Part shown: positions 7,342 through 16,262 of the stretch, piece after piece
Numbering within the stretch: position 1 is the stretch's first letter
Layout: each line of letters opens with the position of its first letter
IMG/VR virus record: IMGVR_UViG_3300015199_000007
Location: 1-39,294 of that record
Direction: 5' to 3' (one strand)
DNA from: a virus
DNA length: 39,294 nucleotides
Made by a program: the position numbers and the translations under genes
The notes under the pieces: generated by a model
Databases searched by the model: none
Seen by the model: the letters and a program-made list of their open reading frames with translations, nothing else
What the model was told of the DNA's origin: nothing

Positions 7342-8538
7342 ATGGCCGACGATACCGCCTATTCGGGCGCTGTCTATTATTCGTTCATCAGCGGCGCCCC
7401 GACTGGCGCCGTGGGCCGGATCATGTTCGCGCTGAAGTGGCCGAACGGGGATGTCGCGGTCGCAGCCACGGCGGCGGGCATCGTCGAAACGGCGCCCGGT
7501 TCGTACGTGGCGACACAGATCGCGCCGAGGGTTTCGGCTCCAACCGCGTATGTCCGCGTGTGGGCGGACCCAGACTTTCCGAGCCTGTCGGCCACGGAGG
7601 CGCTTACTGTGCTGCCTGTCGCGTCGGCGGGCATCGACGCCGGTGCGCGCGCGTTGCGCCGGCAAGCACGGAGCAAGGCGCGGGCGGTTACGCGCGTCGG
7701 CGCGGTACTGTCGATCGTGTACGGGCAAGATGCGGATGCCATACCGTCCGGCGCCGTCACTGTTCTCGTCGTGAATGCGGCCGGCGTCGCCGTGTTCACG
7801 GGCACCGCGACGCAGGTTGGCAGCTCAGCGCAGTACACGATCCCGCTGCCGTCCGCATCCCTGTCGTTTGTGGACGATTTCGCCGTTGTGTGGACTGCCG
7901 TCGTCGGGTCGGATACGCGCACGGATGTGACCGCGCTGGATGTGTGCTCGGCTCGCCTGTTCACTGTGGCGCAGATGCGCGCGCAGCGGGACGTGACGAA
8001 CGCGCAAACCGATGCGCAGATCGAGTTGGCGCGGGTTGCGGCCGAAGATTTCATTGAGGCGGCATGTGGTCGGGCATTCGTGCTGCGGTACTTTGAGGGC
8101 GTCCGCAATCAGGTCGAATGGTTCCGTCACGCGGGGCTGCGACTGGAGCACCCTGACGTCCAAACGTTGCGGGCGCTAAGCATTGGCGGTGTGCCAGTGA
8201 CAGTCGCGCCTAACCCGCTGCCGGCGGCGACTATCCCGCCGACACGGTACCTGTCGGATTTCAACGTGGGCGACTTCGGGTTCCTGTACGGGCCGGACAA
8301 GGTGACGCGCGTAAACGTGGATGTCGCTTATGAGCATGGCGAGTTCGCGGCGGGCGCATCCCGCGCGGCGCTGATCCTCGCACGGCACTTCCTGATCTCC
8401 GGGCCAATCGACGACCGGGCGACGGGGCTCCCGGTCGAAGGAGGGGGCGTCATTTCGCTGCTGACTCCGGGCGTGAAGGGCTCCCTGACGGGGCTCCCAG
8501 AGGTTGACGCTTTCATCGCCGCGAACGTGGCCGCCTGA
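7342..8538 (+). CDS. Head-tail connector fused to N-terminal beta domains
   Basis: The 398-aa protein uses the ATG at 7342 behind AGGAGG (7332-7337); an upstream in-frame start would fall inside the tRNA-like element. The C-terminal half, from about residue 205 (FTVAQMRAQRDVTNAQTDAQIELARVAAEDFIEAACG), matches the helical adaptor proteins (HK97 gp6-like) that bind the portal. The first 200 residues look like two immunoglobulin-like beta domains (GVAVFTGTATQV, GTYEVA-type strands). Typical adaptors are only 100-200 aa, so this is an extended form. It joins the head to the tail completion proteins encoded next. Confidence 0.7.
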   Translation: MADDTAYSGAVYYSFISGAPTGAVGRIMFALKWPNGDVAVAATAAGIVETAPGSYVATQIAPRVSAPTAYVRVWADPDFPSLSATEALTVLPVASAGIDAGARALRRQARSKARAVTRVGAVLSIVYGQDADAIPSGAVTVLVVNAAGVAVFTGTATQVGSSAQYTIPLPSASLSFVDDFAVVWTAVVGSDTRTDVTALDVCSARLFTVAQMRAQRDVTNAQTDAQIELARVAAEDFIEAACGRAFVLRYFEGVRNQVEWFRHAGLRLEHPDVQTLRALSIGGVPVTVAPNPLPAATIPPTRYLSDFNVGDFGFLYGPDKVTRVNVDVAYEHGEFAAGASRAALILARHFLISGPIDDRATGLPVEGGGVISLLTPGVKGSLTGLPEVDAFIAANVAA

Positions 8539-8969
8539 TGGCATTCGCGGTCAAAGACACGAAAGCCGCGATCGTGGCGAAGCTGAGTGCCCGCGCCGGC
8601 CTGGCGGGCGTGCTCATCCGACGCGGGCTGCCGGTTGCGGTGCCCGCGCAGCCCGAGCGGATCTACATTTCGACGACAGACGGCGTGTCGCGTACCGCGC
8701 AGCCGTCGCACGGTATAGGCGATGAAGTGTTCATTATCCATGTGATGGTGGAAGTCGTTGGAGTGTCGGGCGCGGACCATCAGGCGGTAGAGGACCGCAT
8801 GTGGGATGTGGCGGCCGAAGTTGACGCGCAGGTTACCGCCGACCCGGAGTTCGGCGTCGCGCTGTGCGCGTCGTGGCTGACACTGGTAGGAGAGCATACC
8901 GCGCCGGCGCCCGGTGACAGGTATGTTGCGCGCGGACTGTTCCAACTTCACTGTCGCCAGCGGTTCTAG
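8538..8969 (+). CDS. Head-tail joining or tail terminator protein (143 aa)
   Basis: The start overlaps the connector stop (TGATG at 8536-8540). The length, the mixed alpha/beta pattern with a helix DHQAVEDRMWDVAAEVDAQ between strands, and the location between connector and tail tube fit the tail-terminator or minor-tail fold that caps the tube. The sequence alone does not separate terminator from stopper. With the next gene it makes up the head-tail joining set. Confidence 0.55.
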   Translation: MAFAVKDTKAAIVAKLSARAGLAGVLIRRGLPVAVPAQPERIYISTTDGVSRTAQPSHGIGDEVFIIHVMVEVVGVSGADHQAVEDRMWDVAAEVDAQVTADPEFGVALCASWLTLVGEHTAPAPGDRYVARGLFQLHCRQRF

Positions 8970-8972
8970 CCG

Positions 8973-9416
8973 GTGGCTGACACGCTCCGAGCGGAAGTTG
9001 ATATCCGCGGGCTCGCCGCTGATCTGAAACTAGCGGGCGGCGGGCTCGACCATGAGCTGGGACTCGTCGTGCATGACGCGGCGCGGGACGCCGCGGATGG
9101 CGGCAAGGCGCGGATGCGACGCGGGTTGAAGGATTGGCGCGTCGGTCCCGGCAAAGTTCAATTGCCGCACATCGCTGATACTTACCGCGCGACTGGCGGG
9201 TTCGGCTTGACGGCGGAGATCACGTCCGACCATCCGGCGGCGCCCGTGTGGGAGTTCGGCGGGATCGTCGGTCCGATTCATCCGCGGTCACACCGCGAGT
9301 TCATCATCTTCCCCAAATTGGCGCCCGTTCACGAAGCGGCATACGCCGGCCTCAGTCTGTTTGAGGCGCACTTACAAGCAGCGGTCGACCGACTGCTGGC
9401 GACATTCAATCTCTAG
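8973..9416 (+). CDS. HK97 gp10-like tail completion protein (147 aa)
   Basis: The GTG start at 8973 lies 3 bases after the previous stop. The N-terminal amphipathic helical region (LDHELGLVVHDAARDAADGGKARMR) is followed by a beta region with VWEFGGIVGPIHPRSHREFIIFP, the pattern of HK97 gp10-family proteins that complete the tail end facing the head. The position before the tail tube gene supports this. Confidence 0.6.
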   Translation: MADTLRAEVDIRGLAADLKLAGGGLDHELGLVVHDAARDAADGGKARMRRGLKDWRVGPGKVQLPHIADTYRATGGFGLTAEITSDHPAAPVWEFGGIVGPIHPRSHREFIIFPKLAPVHEAAYAGLSLFEAHLQAAVDRLLATFNL

Positions 9417-9435
9417 CAGCTAGGAGACTCACATA

Positions 9436-10098
9436 ATGAGCGGAACCCTTCCGTTTGACCTTACCGCGCTCGCCGCGGGCGCTGTGCGCGTCATCGTTCA
9501 TCCGATCACTACCGCGATCTTCCATAACCCGTCCGGTGCGTTTCTCCAGGTCGCGCCGTACACGCCGACTACCGGGGGCGTCGACTTGGGCGCCACTACG
9601 GGCCCGGCAACGTACGATCGAAACCTGACGGTACAGTCATATAAGATCGAGCAGTCCACGGCGGTCGTCCTCGAGACGCCGCTGGAGTCGATTCGGCAGA
9701 TCCATATTCCGATGGGCCAGCTCACGCCGGCTAATATCGGGATGTTCGAGAACTCGGCGGCTATCGGCACGGTTGCCGCGGCGACCGGGCATAGTGCGTT
9801 CGCCACGCTTGCCGCGGGCGACGTGACAGACCTGACGGCGTACCGCGTGACGATCGTGGGGATGCGCCAGAAGTCGCAGGGGCTGGTAACTGAGACTGGT
9901 GGAGTGACTACACGCGGCCGGTTCTATGGGCTCATTGCGTTCCGCGCGACGATGACGGCCGATAATGGTACTGTGTCGTTTGGCGCTAACGCGCTCGCTT
10001 CGATGACGGTCACCCTGAAACTGTACCCGGAGCCGGGCGAGGTTCAGGGGCAGGATCAGGTTATCTGGTTCGACGAGGCCGCGGGCCTCATCACCTAG
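9436..10098 (+). CDS. Major tail (tube) protein
   Basis: The 220-aa protein starts at ATG 9436 behind TAGGAG. It is beta-rich with threonine/valine strands (DRNLTVQSYKIEQSTAVVLET, RGRFYGLIAFRATMTADNG) as in siphophage tube proteins that stack as hexameric rings. Its place directly upstream of the frameshifted chaperone pair and the tape measure gene is the standard place for this gene. Assignment rests on context and general pattern. Confidence 0.75.
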   Translation: MSGTLPFDLTALAAGAVRVIVHPITTAIFHNPSGAFLQVAPYTPTTGGVDLGATTGPATYDRNLTVQSYKIEQSTAVVLETPLESIRQIHIPMGQLTPANIGMFENSAAIGTVAAATGHSAFATLAAGDVTDLTAYRVTIVGMRQKSQGLVTETGGVTTRGRFYGLIAFRATMTADNGTVSFGANALASMTVTLKLYPEPGEVQGQDQVIWFDEAAGLIT

Positions 10099-10120
10099 TA
10101 GCACACGCCCGACGACGAAC

Positions 10121-10163
10121 CCGTGTGCGCTCCTGGGGATGTTCATTCCGGGGGCGCACACGG
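10121..10163 (+). terminator. Hairpin after the tail tube gene
   Basis: A perfect 10-bp inverted repeat (CCGTGTGCGC 10121-10130, GCGCACACGG 10154-10163) follows the tail tube stop. No T run follows, so it may act as a weak terminator, a processing site or mRNA stabiliser. A hairpin here would suit the very high expression needed for the tube protein relative to its neighbours. Confidence 0.4.
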
Positions 10164-10199
10164 TATGCCCATGCCCATCGCCAGACCAAATCGGAGGCT

Positions 10200-10643
10200 A
10201 TGCCCGTGAACCAGCCCACTATTGTTACTCTCGGCACGTATGAGTTCCCTGTTGTCGCGCAGCCGCATTCGCGCATCCGGCGCGGGATCGTGTCCTTGAT
10301 CGACCGTTTGCCGGCTATCAGTGCCAACCTCGATGGGCTTAGCGATCCGACGAACGTTGCGACGCTGATCGCGGAGGCCGGTGAGTCGGCCGCGTATGAC
10401 GCGCTCGCACTGTTCATCCCCGCGTATGCGAAGCGCGTTCCGCTGCATGAGTTTATGGGTTTTGCCTCCGTCGAGGCTATGGACATGGATGTCTACGATG
10501 CGGACTTGGCGACTGACCCGACTGTGCCACAGATCGTGACCGCACTCAAGGCAGGCCTGGAGGCTAACGACCTGAACAGCTTGGGAAAAGCGCTGACGCA
10601 GGGCCCGGCGGCGACGGCGCTCAATGGGATCTTGCAGAGCTAG
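10200..10643 (+). CDS. Tail assembly chaperone, short form (gpG-like)
   Basis: The 147-aa protein starts at ATG 10200 behind CGGAGG. It is mostly helical and is the unshifted product of the tail chaperone pair found between tube and tape measure genes in most siphophages. It coats the tape measure protein and recruits tube subunits. A slippery site at 10583-10589 lets a fraction of ribosomes shift -1 and add the T domain encoded to 10888. Confidence 0.8.
   Translation: MPVNQPTIVTLGTYEFPVVAQPHSRIRRGIVSLIDRLPAISANLDGLSDPTNVATLIAEAGESAAYDALALFIPAYAKRVPLHEFMGFASVEAMDMDVYDADLATDPTVPQIVTALKAGLEANDLNSLGKALTQGPAATALNGILQS
10583..10589 (+). promoter_or_regulatory. -1 ribosomal frameshift site (G GGA AAA)
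   Basis: The heptamer GGGAAAA is in the canonical X XXY YYZ register relative to the gpG frame (codons GGA AAA). A -1 slip moves ribosomes into an open frame that runs without stops to 10888. The sequence just downstream is G/C-rich and can form a stem from AGCGC (10589-10593) and GCGCT (10617-10621), a possible stimulator, although its spacing is tighter than usual. Confidence 0.85.
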
Positions 10644-10888
10644 CAGCACGCGAATGGGGTGTCGGGTTTGACGAGTTTTTCTCGGAGGAACCGAACTATG
10701 ACATCGAGCGCGGCATAACGTTTCCAAGGTTGCGTCATCTTACGGATGCGTGGAAACGTCGCAGGGGGCGCGAGTTGCGCGAAGCGGCGATCGTTACTCA
10801 CGCCCCGGAGAAGATCGACCTGTATTACCCGCCTCCTGCATCGCGCGGCGGGGCGGCACCGGCACTCGAAGCGAAACGATGGTGGTAA
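10589..10888 (+). CDS. Tail assembly chaperone T domain (frameshift extension)
   Basis: This frame has no plausible ATG or GTG of its own and is reached by the -1 slip at 10583-10589, giving a fusion of about 229 aa (130 from gpG plus 99). The added part starts with a helical segment containing WDLAELAAREWGVGFDEFF, typical of T domains, and ends in a basic and proline-rich tail. The T domain binds the tape measure and tube subunits. It stops 3 bases before the tape measure start. Confidence 0.82.
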   Translation, partial: SADAGPGGDGAQWDLAELAAREWGVGFDEFFSEEPNYDIERGITFPRLRHLTDAWKRRRGRELREAAIVTHAPEKIDLYYPPPASRGGAAPALEAKRWW

Positions 10889-10891
10889 CAT

Positions 10892-13648
10892 ATGCCTGAA
10901 CGTAACGTGTTGCTACGAGTCACGGGCGACAACTCGCAGGGGAAAAACTCCCTCCGGGAAATCGGCGCCGAACTTGTCCGCCTGACCGCCAAGGATTATG
11001 TGGCGAAGCTGGGTCTAGATGATAAGGGTGCGGCAGCGAAGATCGAGGCACTCCGTGCGCGGCTCGGAAATCTGTCGGGTGAAGCGAAGGTTGACCTACG
11101 GATCGACGGCGCGCAGGCGAAGCTGGAAATCCTGCGGGCGCGCCTGGCGCGACTGTCGACGCTTGCGGCGTCGCCGGATGTTCGGCTGCGGATTGGCACG
11201 GTAACGGCACAGATCGTTGCCGTGGAAACGTCGCTGAAGGATCTGGACAAGCAGAAGGCGCAGCCACGTGTGAACGTCCGCGGTGAGAAGGCACTCGCGG
11301 ACTTGGATCGCATCGAGGCGGCATTGAAGGTACTCGGTGCCCGCAAGGTGTCAACTAAGGTCGAGGCTAAGGTCAAGCTGGATCTGGCGTCCGTGGTGAA
11401 GGCGCGCGAGGAACTGAAGCATTCGCTGGCGGGCGGGCAGTTCTCGAGCCCGCTAGAGTCCGTCCTAAAGGATGTTTCGAAGCTCGGGGATGGCCTAGTG
11501 CAGGTCGGCTTTGAGGCGGCGAAGGCCGGTGGCGATTTCCGGTCGTTTGTGACTTCGACGGTAACGGGCGCGCAGAAGGTGGCATCATCCGTTGCATCGT
11601 CACTGGTCGAGACGATCGGTAGCGCGTTTGCGAGTTTCGGCTCCACGATCGCTCTGGTGGCCGGCGCGATTGTCCTGATCGGTCCTGCGATCCTGTTGCT
11701 AGTCGGCGCGCTCGGTGCGCTAGTGGCCGTCCTCCTGTCGGCTACTGCGGGCGCCGCGGCGCTGGGCGTGGCGTTGCTTGCGGCGCTCGGCCCGGTTGGG
11801 GCGTTGCTAGTGTTCGTGGTGAGTCAGATCACGAAGGCGACGGCCGCGCAGCAGGCGGCTACCCGTGCCGTGAGCACGGCACACTCGGCGCAAATCGCGC
11901 TCGCGCAGGCCGAGTCGAACCGCGCTAAGGCGGGCGTGGCAGCTAGTACGCAGCGCATCGCCGCGATCCAAGCGGAAAAGGATGCGATCCTAGGGCTCGA
12001 GAATGCACAGAACGCGGTCGCTAACGCGCAATTGGGCGTGACCGGAGCACGGTTGAATCTGGACCAGGCCGAGCAGGATCTAAAGGCATTCGCTAACACG
12101 GCTGGGACGGCCGGTAATTCGCTGGCGAGGAAGTTTGCGGATGTGGCGGCGTCGAAGCTGCCGGGCGTTTTGGATGGTGTGATCGCGTCGGGCGGTTCGC
12201 CCGCGGCGACCGCGCTCGCGTATCAGCAAAAGCTGTTCGCGGTGAAGACCGCTTTGCAAGGTGTCCAAAACTCTGAGCTGGCGGTTGCTAACGCGCAGGA
12301 TCAGCACTCGAAAGCGCAAGCAGTCGTAAACGACTTCCAGTCAAAGGGGCTCGCCGCGTATGGCGGGTATAACTCGGCGCTCGGCGCGACTGTCACGGCG
12401 CAACGGAATGTTGAGAAATCGACGCTTGCGCTCCAGCGGGCTGAGGCGGCGCGCGCGAAGGCGCTCGATAATCTCACGCCGGCGCAAACGAAGCTTGCGA
12501 GCGAACTCAAGAAGTTCTCGACTGACATCACGAACGCGCTCGGGCCGGCGGCCGATAAGGTGCTCGGGCCGTTCGCGGACGGACTGAAAGCGATCGTCAA
12601 GTTTGCGTCTAGTCCGGGCGTGCAGGCTGGGCTAGATTCGGTTGGGAAGGCACTCGGGTTCGTCGTTCGCGCACTGTCTGCGAAGCTGAACTCCGCGGGC
12701 GCACAAGCGGCGTTCAAGGCGTTTGCGGATGGCGGCGCAGCGCTCACCCGCGTGTTTGGCGGCGGGCTCCTGCCGGATCTGCTGCGGTTCCTGTTGGCTA
12801 TCGCGCGGGAGGCGCTGCCGGCTCTGCTCGGGGGGGCGCGAGGCCTCGCTAAGCCATTCCATGCGTTCGTTGACGCGGAGATTCATAGCGGCGCGCTTCA
12901 TCGACAGATCAAGCTCATTCTGGGCGCACTGAAATCCGTGGGCGGTCTTGCGGGGGCGTCCATTGGGTTGCTCGCATCACTATTCCCGACCGCGACGAAG
13001 GCGGGTGGGGGGCTCGTCGATTCGCTCACGCGGCTGATCGAGAAGGAGACGCGGTTCCTTGGCACGAAGGCGGGGCAGGAGCGGCTGAAACAGTTTTTTC
13101 GGGATGCTAAGACGGAAGTGCATAATCTGACGGGCGCGCTAAACGGAACGGTAAGCGCACTGAACACTATCCGCGACATCGTGAACGGGCTGGTCGATGG
13201 TTTCAAGGCGATCACGGCGTTTGTGAAGTTCGGCCCGGTCGGGCGGTTTGTGTCTGGGATCGCGGGCGCCGCGGGTGGCGCGGCGGGCACGCAAGGCGGG
13301 ATCTTCAGCAAGATCAAGGGCGGGTTTAAGAGCTTCCTCGACGAGATTTCCCATGCTGATGGTGGTATTACGACCCGTGCCAGTCTGGGCGTGATCGGAG
13401 AGGCGGGACCGGAGGCGGTTCTGCCGCTGCGCGCGGACGTGCTATCGAGGCTTGGCGCCGCGATCGCGCAGTTTGTGCCGCACTATCCGACGCTAGATGC
13501 TGTTACGGGCGGCGCGAGGGGCGCCGTGCGGGCTCCTGCGGGCAATCGAAACACGACAGTCAACATCACCGCGCCCGCTGGTCACTGGCCGGATATGGGG
13601 CACGCGATGGCCGTGATAGACCAGCGGCTGAACGCCATCGGGGCGTAA
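10892..13648 (+). CDS. Tail tape measure protein
   Basis: The 918-aa protein is the longest in the window. It has a long helical N-terminal part (residues 1-180) with repeated short segments such as KLEILRARLARLS, a strongly hydrophobic stretch at about residues 250-312 with several membrane-type segments, and further alanine-rich coiled coils (330-540). These are typical of tape measure proteins, which set tail length and are ejected into the host envelope. By the rough rule of 0.15 nm per residue the tail would be about 138 nm. No peptidase or muramidase motif was recognised. Confidence 0.92.
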   Translation: MPERNVLLRVTGDNSQGKNSLREIGAELVRLTAKDYVAKLGLDDKGAAAKIEALRARLGNLSGEAKVDLRIDGAQAKLEILRARLARLSTLAASPDVRLRIGTVTAQIVAVETSLKDLDKQKAQPRVNVRGEKALADLDRIEAALKVLGARKVSTKVEAKVKLDLASVVKAREELKHSLAGGQFSSPLESVLKDVSKLGDGLVQVGFEAAKAGGDFRSFVTSTVTGAQKVASSVASSLVETIGSAFASFGSTIALVAGAIVLIGPAILLLVGALGALVAVLLSATAGAAALGVALLAALGPVGALLVFVVSQITKATAAQQAATRAVSTAHSAQIALAQAESNRAKAGVAASTQRIAAIQAEKDAILGLENAQNAVANAQLGVTGARLNLDQAEQDLKAFANTAGTAGNSLARKFADVAASKLPGVLDGVIASGGSPAATALAYQQKLFAVKTALQGVQNSELAVANAQDQHSKAQAVVNDFQSKGLAAYGGYNSALGATVTAQRNVEKSTLALQRAEAARAKALDNLTPAQTKLASELKKFSTDITNALGPAADKVLGPFADGLKAIVKFASSPGVQAGLDSVGKALGFVVRALSAKLNSAGAQAAFKAFADGGAALTRVFGGGLLPDLLRFLLAIAREALPALLGGARGLAKPFHAFVDAEIHSGALHRQIKLILGALKSVGGLAGASIGLLASLFPTATKAGGGLVDSLTRLIEKETRFLGTKAGQERLKQFFRDAKTEVHNLTGALNGTVSALNTIRDIVNGLVDGFKAITAFVKFGPVGRFVSGIAGAAGGAAGTQGGIFSKIKGGFKSFLDEISHADGGITTRASLGVIGEAGPEAVLPLRADVLSRLGAAIAQFVPHYPTLDAVTGGARGAVRAPAGNRNTTVNITAPAGHWPDMGHAMAVIDQRLNAIGA

Positions 13649-13667
13649 GGCCGCGCGACGAAACATA

Positions 13668-13693
13668 CGGCCGGCGCGCTTCGGCGCCGGCCG
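13668..13693 (+). terminator. Strong GC hairpin between tape measure and distal tail genes
   Basis: A perfect 10-bp stem (CGGCCGGCGC 13668-13677, GCGCCGGCCG 13684-13693) with a 6-base loop lies in the 67-bp gap. No T run follows. It may partly terminate or protect the upstream mRNA. Confidence 0.45.
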
Positions 13694-13715
13694 CCAAACT
13701 TAGGGAGGCGCGCGC

Positions 13716-14576
13716 ATGGGCGTGATACTGACTGACGGCGTGCTCGGGCTGGAAGCCACATGGGTTTTCAACTCCTTCACGATGAACGATCGTGCAGGCG
13801 GTCCGCCTTGGACGGAACTAACGCAAATCGACAATCCGTCCGGGGACTTCGTGGAGGCGTCGACGCCCGCATCAGGGCCGTACGGGGAAATCCCGATCCG
13901 GGCACGGATGGGCGGGAAGTCGCTCACGTTTACCGGGACCATGCGGACAGGTGGCTTACAGGCGTTACGCGCACTCGGCGCATCGTTCAAGACCGCATCA
14001 TCGATCACAGACCAAACGCAGATGCTTGTTACGCCGCATCCGTCATGGGGCACTGTCGCATGGACTATCTTTGGGCGGCCGATTGCGTTCGCGTCACCCG
14101 AGAAGCAGGATCGTAGTCCGTGGGCGGCCGGCTCGGCGTATCAGCGAGATTTCGTGCTGACGTTCCATGCGCGCGATCCGCGTGCGTTCGCGCTCGGACT
14201 GTCGCAAACGGCCGGCGCGGCGGACACGGTTTCGGCCACGATCACACCGGGCGGACGGGCGCCGACCGAGCCGATCTTCACGATCGCCGGGCCGGCGGGC
14301 GCCACGCTCGTGCTCACACACAACGGCACGGGCCGCAAGATCACTTTCACGAGCCTGCCGCTCCTGGCGGGGCATAACCTGATCGCGGATTTCGGTGGCA
14401 CGCAGGAGCGCCGCACTTTTACTATCGATGGTGTGGACGTGTCCGGCTTTATCAACTGGGCGCAAACGGACTGGCTGCGTGACGACACTTTCGGTTTGGC
14501 GCCTGGCGCAAACTCGGTGAAGTCCGCGGGCGCGGGCGCGTGGACGGTTGGGGCGTTTCCTGCGGTGTTCTCCTAA
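13716..14576 (+). CDS. Distal tail protein (Dit-like)
   Basis: The 286-aa protein starts at ATG 13716 behind AGGGAGG. It has an N-terminal beta region and a later segment PRAFALGLSQTAG followed by galectin-like beta strands (TEPIFTIAGPAGATLVL, RTFTIDGVDVSGFINW), which is the domain order of siphophage Dit proteins. Dit forms the hub between tail tube and tail tip. Position immediately after the tape measure gene supports it. Confidence 0.78.
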   Translation: MGVILTDGVLGLEATWVFNSFTMNDRAGGPPWTELTQIDNPSGDFVEASTPASGPYGEIPIRARMGGKSLTFTGTMRTGGLQALRALGASFKTASSITDQTQMLVTPHPSWGTVAWTIFGRPIAFASPEKQDRSPWAAGSAYQRDFVLTFHARDPRAFALGLSQTAGAADTVSATITPGGRAPTEPIFTIAGPAGATLVLTHNGTGRKITFTSLPLLAGHNLIADFGGTQERRTFTIDGVDVSGFINWAQTDWLRDDTFGLAPGANSVKSAGAGAWTVGAFPAVFS

Positions 14577-15775
14577 TGCCGCCGCTTCACTTCGTTGCGG
14601 TCGACCTGAAAGGCGACCCGACCGGCCGCGGCTCCATCATCGAATATGACGCGGGCATCGTGACAATCCCGCTATCGGACCGACGCACGGGCAGCATCAC
14701 GGTACGGATGGAGAATCCCGCATCCGAATACTTTGGGTGCGGCACAATGGCGCTCAAGGCCGTTTACGGGGATGCCCTCATCATGCACGCCATTGTCACG
14801 AAACCTGTCGATGACTTCGCGGCCGGTACGGTCACGGCGAACGCACTGGACCCAACCGTGCGGCTTGAACACCGGGCGTTCAGATACGGGCACTCGTCAG
14901 TCGTAGCTAGCACGGCGCCGAATCCCGGCATACCGCTCGACGGGACAGGGTTCCGTATGCCGATCACGGACGCGGCCGGCGGCGGAACGATCCCGCACAC
15001 GCACATTACGGCAGGGACCGACACCGTACCCGCGCAGCCCGCGCCCGGCTCGGGTGGACTGTACGTGCAAGTTAGTCGCGGGCAAACCATGTGGGACGCC
15101 GTGAACCAAATGACGCAGGCTGCGTCCGGCTTCGACGTGGACTGGGCGCCGATTGACGCCGACCATCCGGGCGCTGGCTGGGTCGCGGGTGACATGGTGG
15201 AAGCGCGAACTGTTCCCGTTCAGGGCACAGACAGGCGGACGACAAACATCCTTGGCAACAAGCCTGTGACGTTCGTTCACGGCATAGAATGTAGCATCGT
15301 GTCGGAGCCCGACGCCGAGCATACTGTCAATTATGCGGTGAAGGTGATACCTGGAGGCCAGAGCGGATCGACTGACACGGGGTCAAAAGCCGGCGCATAC
15401 AATCGTGCATCATGGGTCGCTATCGGGATCTGGGAGCAATGGGAGTCCGTGGGCGACAATCTAGATCCTGCGGTTCGCCAAGCCGTCCTGAAAGACCGCG
15501 CGCTAGCACAAGTACAGGCGTACGGGACGCCGCCCGCGTACGTGACTGTCACGCTCGCGCCGACTAACCCGCTTCGCTTCCCCGCGGACGTGAACGTTGG
15601 CGACCTGGTTGGCGTCTATGCGCGGCGCGGCTTCCGCACGTTCGCAGCGGACGTGCGGATCACGCAAGTAACGATTACTGGCGCGGGCACGGCGGACGCG
15701 CAAGTGCAGTTTTTGTGCGTCCCGTTCGCGGACACGCTCGCCACGATCATATTCGACGACACGCCTGGAGACTAA
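14576..15775 (+). CDS. Tail tip / baseplate protein (Tal-like minor tail protein)
   Basis: The 399-aa product starts at ATG 14576, sharing its first base with the Dit stop. The N-terminal half has beta strands typical of hub domains (GIVTIPLSDRRTGSITVRMENPASEYFG); the central part includes YVQVSRGQTMWDAVNQMTQAASGFDVDW and the C-terminal part VNVGDLVGVYARRGFRTF, common in hub proteins of actinophages. It would close the tube below Dit and contact the host. It is the second gene after the tape measure, the usual Tal position. Confidence 0.7.
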   Translation: MPPLHFVAVDLKGDPTGRGSIIEYDAGIVTIPLSDRRTGSITVRMENPASEYFGCGTMALKAVYGDALIMHAIVTKPVDDFAAGTVTANALDPTVRLEHRAFRYGHSSVVASTAPNPGIPLDGTGFRMPITDAAGGGTIPHTHITAGTDTVPAQPAPGSGGLYVQVSRGQTMWDAVNQMTQAASGFDVDWAPIDADHPGAGWVAGDMVEARTVPVQGTDRRTTNILGNKPVTFVHGIECSIVSEPDAEHTVNYAVKVIPGGQSGSTDTGSKAGAYNRASWVAIGIWEQWESVGDNLDPAVRQAVLKDRALAQVQAYGTPPAYVTVTLAPTNPLRFPADVNVGDLVGVYARRGFRTFAADVRITQVTITGAGTADAQVQFLCVPFADTLATIIFDDTPGD

Positions 15776-15777
15776 GA

Positions 15778-15804
15778 ATGACTAACACGGGACCGGCTCA
15801 ATGA
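15778..15804 (+). CDS. Possible 8-codon coupling ORF
   Basis: ATG 15778 opens MTNTGPAQ and stops at 15802-15804, overlapping the next gene's ATG (15801) as ATGA. It is two bases after the tail-tip stop. It may serve only to hand ribosomes from the tail-tip gene to the coiled-coil gene, which has no clear ribosome binding site of its own. Confidence 0.3.
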   Translation: MTNTGPAQ

Positions 15805-16238
15805 AGCCGACTGACGCGCTCCGCGTCATGGCCGCTAGTGATGATACGGTGAATCGTGTCACTGTGGCGCTCGTCTACGAGGCGGTGCGTGGCTCGCAAG
15901 CGTTCATCGAAGCCGGCTTCTCCAACGTGCAGCGTCAGCTCGACGGGCTCGCGCCACTACAGGCGATGATCGCCTCCGAGCATGAGCGCGTATCCGTGCT
16001 CGGGATCGAAGTCGTAGCCATTCGCGCCCGGCAAGATCGCGCGGACGCCGAACGCGAGGAAACGGCACGCAAGGTAGAGGAGGCGCGTGAAGCGCGCGCC
16101 CGCGTCATCGAGGAGCAAACGGGGACACGAGCAGATGAGGAACGATCATACCGGCGCGTCCACATCCCGACGATCATCATTGCGGGGCTTGGGGTTGCGG
16201 CGGGATCGGCACACTACTGGGCGCCACTATTCGGCTGA
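15801..16238 (+). CDS. Coiled-coil protein with C-terminal membrane segment (145 aa)
   Basis: Residues 70-118 form a highly charged heptad-rich helix (ARQDRADAEREETARKVEEA), followed by a hydrophobic span at about 122-142 (IPTIIIAGLGVAAGSAHYW). The topology is a tail-anchored membrane protein with a long cytoplasmic coiled coil. No family is recognised. It ends the first structural block and could be a membrane-associated assembly or lysis helper; the clear holin-endolysin pair lies 20 kb away. Confidence 0.5.
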   Translation: MKPTDALRVMAASDDTVNRVTVALVYEAVRGSQAFIEAGFSNVQRQLDGLAPLQAMIASEHERVSVLGIEVVAIRARQDRADAEREETARKVEEAREARARVIEEQTGTRADEERSYRRVHIPTIIIAGLGVAAGSAHYWAPLFG

Positions 16239-16262
16239 TGCTCGAACCACACGGGAGGGCAT

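Noticed and set aside
7260-8057. 265-aa plus-strand ORF overlapping the connector gene
   Set aside because: Composition is dominated by Arg, Gly and Cys, typical of a shadow frame; the connector frame has a clear ribosome binding site and domain pattern.
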